Source of the DNA: Cryptomeria japonica
Taxonomy: Eukaryota > Streptophyta > Pinopsida > Cupressales > Cupressaceae
DNA length: 64,000 nucleotides
Direction of reading: 5' to 3'
NCBI RefSeq assembly: GCF_030272615.1
Contig: NC_081405.1
Location: forward strand, 152,440,113-152,504,112
This document shows positions 8,444-17,999 of this stretch, piece after piece (the stretch's first letter is position 1; every line of letters starts with the position of its first letter). Below the pieces are notes generated by a model that made no database searches, had not been told where the DNA came from, and was given only the letters and a program-made list of their open reading frames with translations. The translations under genes and the position numbers were made by a program.

Positions 8444-11064
8444 TTTGCTTATGAGGCTTTGTTGAAGTTGAGTGAAAGTGATGATGAGTTTTTGATGAAA
8501 TGAGAGATTGATGATGGGTGAATTGTGTTGCATGTAGATCTCTTTAGCACTTTTAAGGTAGATGTAACTGAAATTCCTTCTTTGAATTGCTTGCTTGCCT
8601 GATAAGATTTTGATGTGATAAGGTGTAGAGAAATCTGAGATGTGTTATAGATTTAACTACCTAGTAATGAGAGGATTCACTCATGAACTAGTTTTAACCT
8701 GCGTAGATGTGTTTCTTAGGATGAGCTTATCCTAGATGTAGAAACAATCTAAAAAGTGATGTGAAGTGTTTGATTCAAGCAATATCTAAAAAAGAATTTG
8801 GAACGAGAACCTCTTAATGTTTTTGAGAGTTGGGACGGATTGATGATGAAATGATGATGTATGAGTGAGATGATGGATGAAAATGTTTTCAACTTCAATA
8901 AAAACTTTGTGTTACAAATGGGACAAACTCTACCTCTTCTCTTTTGGGTGTTGGTGGTATTTCTCGAGCTATGTTGTATGTGATATAGATGTTTGGGAAG
9001 AAGTTGGGATTAATCTTTCCTCCTTGGTTTTTGTGATAACTCTGAGCTCTATATTGCATAAAAGCTCTATGGTTCAATGATTCAGAATCAAATTCGCTTG
9101 TTTTGCCTTGAAGGTAAAGACACACGCAATGCAGAAAGACTCTATGTGAGACAAAGATTTGTCGATTTATATAGAAGAACTTCCTTCTTTTGATCAAAGC
9201 CTTTGAGCTTAATGGTCTTCTTTTCAAGTTGATATTCTGATGATGCTTCTTCTTTCACAAGATGAGAAGAATGGTCATAAAGCTTTGATTCTCTTGTTGT
9301 TTGCACTTTTGTTTTTGATGTGTTTGGTTGGATGAATACTTTGTTTTGGAAAGTGATTTTCTTTTGGATGTTTCTTTGACAAGAAAACAAAGCAAGCACA
9401 CAAACACAAGAATGTTGCCTAAAAGGCACAAATGAGTATGGGTCTAGATCAACCCAATCCTTGGACTTGTATATGACCCTTCCTTTAGATGTATTTTAAG
9501 GTGTATTTCCAAAGCCTGAAGTCGACTCAATTTGCACTTGGTCTTTAAAATGAACACACTTCAAACACTTTTTATCCCTAAGGTCAAATGGCCAGTTGTG
9601 ATAAATTTAGCCCACATCTTGATATTTCTTCGACTTTGGTACTACATACCTTATGAATCCCATCGTGGCAGGTAAGGATGTGATATACTAAGTCTTGCAC
9701 GAGCATAACAAATAGATGATCCCTATGATGGGGGAGTCACCACTTTTATCAAGTCATAAGTGACTTTTCAAAAAGCTATGTTTCTACTCAAGGAAATATG
9801 TATGGTGAGTATCTTGGGAGCAAAACCACCTATGCTCTTGCACTAAATTATATCGCAAATATCTTCAATCAATAGAACAGGTGGGCTACTACTTAAAGGT
9901 GTTTAGTCATGTTCGATGTTTTTGGACATAAGTTCATTCTGCAGTGACTCACTTAAGAGCCTTGTAACTAGTGGTGGGGCCCATTTGTCCTTTATGCCAA
10001 TTACACTGTAGGAACAACTATACCCAAGGCTACAACTTTCACTCTCACCTGATTTCTATAGCGGCTCGAAGGATTTACCGCTCGAGGTTGTTCCCAAGAG
10101 TATCGATCCCTTGGCAGGCCTCTCTTAAAAAGATAAAATTTGAGTGTTACTAACACTTTTCTCTTGCACCTAGGACCACGAGAGCCAAGGGAGAGGATAG
10201 TGTGTGTTAGAAGTGGGACCACTCGACTGACTTTTTGCACAAGCGTGCCAAACACGAAAAACACTTTGTTCTTTTTAATCCATCATTTTCAAAATGTGGT
10301 CTAACTATTTGGAGATGTTGCTCCAACAACAATGGTGTTCTTTTTAACTTTCAAAAGCAATGTGTTTTGTAATCTAGAATTTGGAAATCCTAGTCAACTT
10401 AATGAAAATACACGTTTGCTTGAAGTAAAATTTGTTTGCAAAAATCAAAACAAATGGATTGTTCTTTTTATGTGCACCAAATTTGAAAGTGTGGATTGTA
10501 AATCTTTTTTTTAGTTTGATGCAATAAAAGCAAATTTGTGTGTTTGATTTTAAGCACCAAAATAAAGATGAATCCTAACTTGCAATGGAAGTTAAATGTT
10601 TGTTTTCAAGTGTTTTAAAAGCACCAAAGGAAAATTTGTGAGTTTTAACCTGCACAAACCACAATTTTGTTAGTAAAATCGATGTCCAAGGGGGGGCTTC
10701 CACAAGCCTAAGATTTTCAATTTTTTGGTTACAAGGTGAGTTTTACAACATTCTGTTGCAATAGCGCTAGTCTGCATTTAAACAGAAGCGCTATTTTACA
10801 CAGAAGCGCTGAAAGAAGGATAAAGCCCGAGAGGCAAAAGCGCTTAAAGAGTTTTAATAGCGTCAAAAGAACAGCAAAAGCACCAAAACAAATACAACAG
10901 CGCTGAAAGTTTAACAATAGCACTATTGTAGTGACAATAGCGCTAAAAGAAAAAGTGTCAGTAGCGATAGAATGTGTTCAATAACGCCGAAGCGCAACCT
11001 GTGTGACAATTTCAACAATCAGACATGTTAGTTTACAAAAAAAATGGTATTTTTTTGGTGCTTC
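8444..11064 (-). other. T2 5' leader
   Basis: The region between primer-binding site and gag is about 2.6 kb. Short open frames such as 8895-9227 and 9142-9429 (minus) have no recognisable domain. A segment at 10055-10260 (TATAGCGGCTCGAA..., CACTTTTCTCTTGCACC, GGGAGAGGATA) has counterparts in the T3 leader (19545-19810) and more weakly in T7 (45105-45200). A block rich in the palindrome AGCGCT lies at 10755-10995. Otherwise I see no gene. Confidence 0.7.
10755..10995. repeat. AGCGCT-rich block in T2 leader
   Basis: Six exact AGCGCT palindromes, plus several one-base variants (AGCGTC, AGCACT, AGCGAT, ACGCCG), are spaced irregularly in AT-rich DNA. The degenerate spacing argues against a simple tandem repeat. 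Its role is unknown. Confidence 0.7.
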
Positions 11065-11066
11065 GA

Positions 11067-11084
11067 TTCACGTCGGGTTCACCA
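11067..11084 (-). other. Primer-binding site of T2
   Basis: The reverse complement reads TGGTGAACCCGACGTGAA, identical to the T1 site. It is two bases inside the LTR boundary at 11087. Confidence 0.8.
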
Positions 11085-11086
11085 AA

Positions 11087-12473
11087 TGATGCCTTCCTAA
11101 ATGGACAAGGTTAGCAAATGACAAACAACACACGAAAACCAAAAAGATCGTTGGTGTTAGTCAATCAAAAACTAATCTAAAAAGACATACCAAGAGAGAC
11201 ACTAAAAACATGCTAATATATCTAACTAAAGAAACAAAGATAATGAGACATCTCCAAATGCCTCTTAGCATGGTCTTGGCTCCTTTCTCCCTTGTTCCTC
11301 TCCTCTCCAAGTTCCAAAATAGTGTAGCTCTCAGCAGCTTTTTGCACTATGGATGCTTATAGAGGATTGAGATTGTAGTATTGTGCTTCAAATGTGAAAT
11401 GAAAAGCTAATAGTATGCTATTGATGCTAAAATGATTGATTTTATCAAAAAGACAAGATATTAGATAATTATGCTAAAATGCTCTCTAAAAATGCCTATA
11501 GCCTAAATGCATACAATTTTTCAGGATCTGGATTATGAAGAAATGGGCTCTATTTATAGGAAAAATGGAGCAATGGATGGTTGAGATTGAGTAATCTCAA
11601 CAAGGGTCAGGATTGAATGATTTCAAATCCATGTGAGGGCTTTCAACCCAATCCCAGGATGACAAGTGTTAATGTGAGATAGGTTGAGAGGAGAGAGAAT
11701 AAGCATTTAATGCTTGACATGACCTTGGGAGTTATAGTCAAGGTTGGTTGAATGAATAAACTCTTTATTTAAAGAATAAAGCTGTTATCCAATGGATAAA
11801 CTCTTGTGCAAATGTGAAATGGATGAATATGGTCAAAACAATAAATGTTTGGGGAGACAAGTTTGAAATAACCATAAATGGTTATGTAAGAGCCATAAAT
11901 GGTCATGTAAGAGCCATTAGTGGTCTTGGAAGACTTTGGGGGTTAATTTGTTGAACACACAAAGCATTAAATGCTTTTCAAAGACTTTGGAGTCTTTGAG
12001 AAGTGACTCCATTTTGCTTAGGAATGTGACAATAATTAGGGGATGGATTAGGCTAATTAGGAAGGGGTTAGAAGAATCTAGAAGGGGATTAGATTTGCAA
12101 GTGGATTTGGTGGGTGATGGAAAATAAGATTTTATTAAAATAAAAATTCATTTATTTCAATAAATGTGTGCAAGTTGCATTTGTAGGAAAATGCAAGTGG
12201 GGGGGTTTTTAAAATGATTTAAATAAATTTTAATTTATTTAAAAGAGGAATAGGGGGATTTTAATTAAATAAATTGATTTTATTTATTTAATTGAATGGA
12301 ATTTGATTTAATGAATTAATTAAAATAAATTAAATAATTTATTTAATTAATAGAAGAATGTTTGGGGATGAATTAATTAAATATTTATTTAATTAATTGA
12401 TGGCTAGTGGATTTTTAATCAAATAAATACAAAATATTCATTTAATTAAAATGGACAGATTTATGTGACTACA
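11087..12473 (-). repeat. T2 5' LTR (1387 bp)
   Basis: On the plus strand it begins TGATGCC and ends GACTACA, so on the coding strand it starts TGTAGTC and ends GGCATCA, with TG...CA termini. The left boundary is set by the primer-binding site and the right by resumption of T3 RNase H. The U3 end (12130-12460) is very AT-rich, with many TTTAATTAAA-type tracts. No second copy is in the window, so the boundary rests on these two junctions. Confidence 0.72.
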
Positions 12474-13376
12474 GTACTCACCATTGACTTGTCTAATGAC
12501 CAGTTGAGAATCTCCATAGACATGCATATCAATAATTTTCCATTGAATATCCAAATAGAATCCTATGATGAGGGCTTCAAACTCCACGATGTTGTTTGTA
12601 CATGCAAAGGCTATCTTTTAAGATTTCAAAATGCAATCACCTTGAGGGGTAATCAATAAGATGCCTACCCATGATCCATGTTATGTGCAAGAACCATCAA
12701 AATACAACTGCCATTGTGTGATGGACATGATGGAATCATCAAGAAACTTTTCTATGAGGAGGTGATCTGCTTGAAGAGGAGCATCAAACAGTTGATCTGC
12801 GGTGAATTTTTATTTTATTTCTTTCATGTCTACATACTCAATGTCAAACTTGCTCAGCAACATGACCCATTTAGTTGTACACCCAACAAGAGCAACCTTA
12901 GATAATAGTTACTAGAGGGGATCTATCTTTGCTATGAGATTGGTCTTTTTATTAAGCATGTAATGGAAAAGCTTCCGAGTGCTAAAGACGAGTGTCAGGC
13001 ATGCTCGTTCTACAAGAGTATAATTGAGCTCATATCTAACAAGAGTGTGACTGATGTAATAATTTGCATGTTCTTTAGCTTTGTCATTAGTTTGTGTAAG
13101 TAATGCTCCCAAGGCCACTATAGTTGTTGATATGTACAAGAGAAGTGGTTGTCCCAGAATAGGTGGTATTAATATTGGAGGGGAGGCCAAGGACTCTTTT
13201 AGTTTATCAAAATCTTTTTGACAAAGGCAGTCCCACTTAAACTTGGTGTCCTTACGTAGGAGATGTGCAGAAGGATGGCACTTATCTACAAGTTGTGCTA
13301 TAAACTGACGGATGGATTGAAGCTTGCCTTGTAGACTACGACGTTGCCTGAGTGTCTTAGGGGGATGAATTTCCAT
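12474..13376 (-). pseudogene. pol: T3 RNase H domain, cut by T2
   Basis: An open segment (12912-13376) shows the RT-RNase H tether and start of RNase H of Ty3/gypsy Pol (CQKDFDKLKESL, YISHTLVRYELNYTLVERACL, KLFHYML). After stops the frame continues to YFDGSC, the catalytic RNase H Asp motif, and ends in VYGDSQLVIRQVNGEY exactly at the T2 LTR. The activity would degrade RNA in the RNA-DNA hybrid during reverse transcription. It is inactive here because of stops and the T2 insertion. Confidence 0.85.
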
Positions 13377-13379
13377 GAT

Positions 13380-14009
13380 TACTTTGATTTTATTCAGATC
13401 TACTTCAATTCCTCAGTGAGACTCAATGAATCCCAGCAATTTTCCAGATGTGACGCCAAAGACACACTTCTTAGCATTAAGTCGTAACTTGTACTTTTCT
13501 AGTCTCAAAAAGATTTTCCTTAGGACAGGGATGCATTCTTCACGTGTCTTAAACTTTCTCAGGAGGTCATCCACGTAGTTTTTCATGATGTCATGTAGGA
13601 GATCAAGGAAAATGGTTGTCATCACTCTTTAATAACTATCTCCTATGTTCTTTAACCCAAAGGGCATGACCTGATAACAAAATGTTCCCCGAGGAGTGGT
13701 GAATGTTGTCTTATGTTGGTCTTCTTCGATGATCTTAATTTGCTTACATCTAGAGAAACCATCCATTAAGGAAAGCATTTTGTGCCTAGTTGTTAGATCA
13801 AAGATCATATTTATGTAAGGTAATGGAAAATCATCTTTAGGACATGCTTTGTTGAGATCCCTGAAGCCTGTACAAATCCTTATGCTCCTAGTGGGCTTAC
13901 CGACAGGTACAATGTTTGAGACCCACTGAGGATCAATGGGTTTAATGAATCTGACATCCAATATCTTCTGTAGTTTTGCTTTGACAAATAGGGTAATTTG
14001 TGCATTCAT
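13380..14009 (-). pseudogene. pol: T3 reverse transcriptase, frameshifted
   Basis: Segment 13629-14009 carries RT motifs in order: SNIVPVGK, RDLNKACPKDDFPLP, LSLMDGFSR, TTFTTPRGTFCYQVMPFGLKN. Segment 13413-13625 continues with the palm motif YVDD (about 13566-13577) and LNAKKCVFGVTSGKLLGF. These are canonical for Ty3/gypsy RT (RNA-directed DNA polymerase). A stop near 13629 separates the two, and MDGFSGYNQI-type residues are altered to MDGFSRCKQI. No activity is expected. Confidence 0.92.
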
Positions 14010-15225
14010 CTTGCAAAGTTTTTGTTTTACTGGTTATGCATCTAGTCGAACAACAAGATTGTGTACTACCATTTTTGGATCAAGGCCTGACATATGAATG
14101 TAAGACTAGGAAAAGTTGATTTGTATCTCATTAAGGAAGCTTATGAAGTTTTATTTTTTCTTATCTATAAGGGACTTTGCAACAAGTACATTCTTTGGAT
14201 TGTCATGTGTACCCATGTTGATGGCATCCGTTTCTTTGATCAACAATGATGATTTCTCCTTATACAATGGAACCATGGTCGGCAAGTCAAGTATCTCATC
14301 TTCTAGCGCCTGATCCAGGTTTTCACTAGAAGATACTTCCTATTTTTTACTTTTTTTTTCATCCAAAGGCACCTTAGAGAGGCTTTCACTAGGGGAATTT
14401 GTATTTTTATTTTTATTTTCATTTTTGTGACTAAGAGAGTTGACTTAACTATCAAAGTATGTCTTCCTATTCAGTTGGATTTCATTCACAGATGTGTGAT
14501 TCTCAAGGTCTCACATGTTTAATAACATCAAGAGGGCATTGTCATCAGTGCAAATGTCAAGGGCAGGTGGTCCTTGTTGGTCCTAGTCAATGAGTTTTGG
14601 GTGGACAAGTTTTAGTTTTGGTGGATCGGAAGGGGCAATGGGAGTGATGGTGTTGATGTAGGCATCATTGAAGAGGTCATCAAGGTATTCTAAGGGAATT
14701 TCATGGAATTCCTCTTCATAATAGTCATTGACTTTAGAGGGAGGTTTTGTCGGAGCACCAACGATAGTAATCTTAGGCACTGGTGAGTAACCCAAGCCCC
14801 TATTGTACTTGTATGTGGCTAGTGAGATGGGCACTTTCCTTCCTTGTTCTCGAGGTCCAATACCATGTCCTTATATCCCATCTTTTCTACAATAGCATAT
14901 ACTTTAGGATACATTTGCTTTGGTATATCTACTAGTGCTTCATCCTCTTCTCGGTAGAGCTAAGAAGTGATATCAATTTACAGATTCTCTTCATCAAGTG
15001 GGCCCCACTGCTCAAAGGTGATTTTATTGCATTTCATAGTAAGCAAATTTTGAATCTCAATTTCCTCAAGCCTTCCATATGACTTGGGAGAGGGTGGGAG
15101 TTGTCCCACATAGAGTGCATTCTGGACCATATACTCTCCACAACCATTGTCAACTATCTTAACCTTGATCTTGGGTTGAGTGGAGGTGGATGCAATATTT
15201 TAAGGGTCATATGGAGGCAACAAAA
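14010..15225 (-). pseudogene. T3 decayed protease-RT linker
   Basis: The only sizeable open piece is 14583-14834 (83 codons), containing YNRGLGYSP and an acidic EEEFHEIPLEYLDDLF segment that resembles the linker before RT in plant gypsy elements. The rest is interrupted and shows no domain I recognise. Confidence 0.55.
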
Positions 15226-15516
15226 CTATTTTGTTGAGTCGTAAATGCTAGGGGTTCTTTCCCTTGAGTAGTTTGCAATACTGGAAAGGTTTGCAGGATC
15301 AGTCGAGATGGTGACTTCTCTGCCATTGTAAGGGAATTTAAGGCATTGATGGTAAGTGGGTGACATTACTTGAATGGAATGGATCCATGGACGATCAAGG
15401 AGGATGTTATAGGGGAGATCAAGGTCTAGGACCTGATAAAAAGTTTCCACCATTGCATGGACCACTTGAAGAGGTAATGTGATTGTGCCTTTGGGGACCC
15501 TTTTGTACATCATCAT
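15226..15516 (-). pseudogene. pol: T3 aspartic protease, C-terminal part
   Basis: It contains QVLDLDLPYNILLDRPWIH and CLKFPYNGREVTIS, the conserved second half of plant Ty3/gypsy retropepsins. The catalytic Asp-Gly region upstream (about 15517-15620) is not readable in one frame. The homologous T7 segment at 40970-41342 is better preserved. Confidence 0.8.
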
Positions 15517-16060
15517 AGGCTTTTATTCTGATTTTGTCAGACGTGTTAACCAGGTCTTAAAAAATACCTAGTTTTCATCAATTTATATGTACAAAGATTT
15601 AGTCCAGATCCACCGTCTATAAGGATTTTCTTTATTTTGTGCTTGTGTATGGTGGCTTCAATATGAAGAAGTTTATTGTGGGATGGGTTAGTAGTTGGAG
15701 AATATTTCGAGGTGAAGATGAGATAGTGTTGTGTAGAAAGGATGCAAATTAAGGCTTGAAATTGGGCAACATTTATGTTCTCTGGAACATGGGATTCCAG
15801 GAGGGCCTATTCAAGGATCTCTTTGTGAAAGAGTGAGGTCTTTAGGAGTTAAAGAATGGAGATCTGTGCAAGAATCTTGCTGAGATGGTCAAGGATATCA
15901 TAGTAATTAGTGCATGATGTGGAAACTTGTGGAGGGGGAGGAGGATCTCCTTGGATAGTAACTCTCCATATGTAGATAGTGGCATTGTAGTCATTATCAG
16001 AAAATGAGGTGAAAGATGAAGCACCTTGAATGACTTAGGCTTGTTGGGTTGTTGGGTAGA

Positions 16061-17999
16061 AGGGGCACCCTAAATGGTTACCCTGGCTCGGTGAGAAGTA
16101 GACAAGGGATCAACTCCTTGGATGGTAATAATGTTGATGTAGGTGTTAGTGGGATCAATGTGGCCTACGAAGGAGTCAAATACAGTGATGTTATTGGTGT
16201 AATCATAATGGACCTCATGAGATGATGAGATTTTTTCTTTACCATGCTTAGGGAAGGGGTCCTGATACACTTTAAGCTTGTCATTTGAATTGATAGGCTT
16301 GTCAACCACAACTTCGACATCATCTTTTTCAATCAGGTCTTGGATATAATTTTTAAGCTTCATACACTTTCATGTATCATGACCTTAGACATGCGATCAT
16401 AGTCACAATATTCATACTTATTGTACCATCTAGATTTTGGTTGATTAGCATAAAAAATATGAGTCATCGGGAAGAAAATAGTGCTAGACTTGAAAAGCTT
16501 TTGAAAGATGACCTCTATGGGTTCAACAAGCGAGGTGTACTCATGTTGGGATTGATTATTAGAATGGGAGGGGTGACCTTGAATGAAGATGATGTTGTGA
16601 GGTTGGGATCAAGGTTACGTAAATTTGAATGGTTGTTGGATTGATTATTGGTGGTGGTGGGTTTGGTTGAGATGGTCACGGTTTGCTCATATTTAGTATC
16701 GGTGACTCCATCATTAAAAATAAATAAAAAATTGGACCAAAACCTAGGCTTGTCATTTTAGGAGGAGGACCCTTTGGAATATTTATAGTAGGGTTTTAGA
16801 GTACCTTCCTCTAGGAGAACTCTTTATAATGCTATACCCTTCTCAGTGACTTGTTCAAAGGAATCAAGGTTCTAACAAGTCAAATGACAAGACATTTCTA
16901 ACACTAGATTCTGTTGGAACAACTCAATTTGGTAAGACTCTAGTATGTCCCAAGGGAATTTATTGATGAGGTGTCACCATCTTTGTAAGAAGTTAGCGAA
17001 GGTCTCTCCAAGCCTTTGCTTTATGTTGCATAGGTCCATCATAAAGGCATCATTTTTAATGTTATATTCATAATGGAACACAAAATTTTCTACAAGGTCC
17101 GAGAATGACTTGATGGAGCCACCAGGCAAAGTCAAGAACTAAGCAAGGGTAGGTCCACTAAGACTCTTAGGAAATAGTCAACGTAAGTAGACATCACTAT
17201 AAGAGATCTCTTGATAGGCTATATAGAATTATCACACATGATCTATAGGGTCCCCTTTGCCTTTGTATTTCTCGAACTTAGGCATTTTAAAACTAGGGGG
17301 ATACAAAGCCAGTGAAATGGAAGGATCATAGGGACAAGGACAAATTTCCTTAAATGTATACGATTTCTTATCCTTAAGGTTTTTGATAAGATCCTTCATG
17401 TCCTGGAGTTCCTTTGTAAGGTCAAGTTGTTGGTTACATACATTAGAAATGTACTGACATGTGTTAGAGTTTGGTATGTGTATAGACACAACCGGTATAC
17501 AACCACCAATATATTGATAGGAGGAGATGAGAAGTTGCAAAGTGACTAAGGGTTGCAAAGCGATAATGGTGCTAATGGGAGGTAAGCTAGTGTTGATGTA
17601 ATTGGCTGAATTATGAAGAGGTGTAGACGACCTGGGGGGTTGCAAGATGTTTGGATTAGATGTACTAGTAGGTGAAGGGATAGTAGGTCCTAAAGTGGCA
17701 GGTGGTGGATGGAGACTAGTATTGATGATAGGGTGGTTTGCAAGGTCACCTTCTGCATGAATGTCAAGGACTGTTCAGTCAAAGCCAGAGGGCTAATTTG
17801 CCCCTTGTCTGATAAGCTCAACTAGGAGCCCATTAGGGTTGACTTTGAATAATTTTTCCATTTCTTGATTGTAAAGGTCATTTATGAAGGTCTTTAGATG
17901 TGGGGAATGCTCGGGTTGGTCAACTAATTGTTCTTTTGCTTGGGTGTCATGATCAACAAGGAGACTAGGTTCGAGCATCTCACTACCTTTAGCTACCAT
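16061..17999 (-). pseudogene. gag: T3 Gag, fragmented
   Basis: The likely start is the ATG at 17999 (MVAKGSEML), open for 68 codons. A second open piece at 17232-17645 has the FKEICPCPYDPS motif and the start of the capsid domain (KMPKFEKYKGKGDPIDHV). A third, at 16070-16363, matches the region after the zinc knuckle (LKNYIQDLIEKDD, KHGKEKISS). Between them, stops and shifts destroy the capsid core and knuckle. Homology to T7 gag (41596-43938) is clear over these blocks. Confidence 0.85.

Larger units (their letters stand above)
7685..12473 (-). mobile_element. T2: Ty3/gypsy element, 5' part only (LTR, leader, start of gag)
   Basis: Read on the minus strand, T2 runs from its 5' LTR (12473 down to 11087) through the primer-binding site and a 2.6-kb leader to gag, which is broken by T1 at 7684/7685. 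The rest of gag, any pol and the 3' LTR should lie left of the window beyond T1. T2 is itself inserted in the RNase H region of T3: T3 coding sequence resumes at 12474, where GTACT would be the target duplication. Confidence 0.85.

Noticed and set aside
12130-12470. AT-rich TTTAATTAAA stretch as an independent satellite or matrix-attachment site
   Set aside because: The same composition occurs at the U3 end of the T2, T3 and T7 LTRs, so it belongs to the LTRs.
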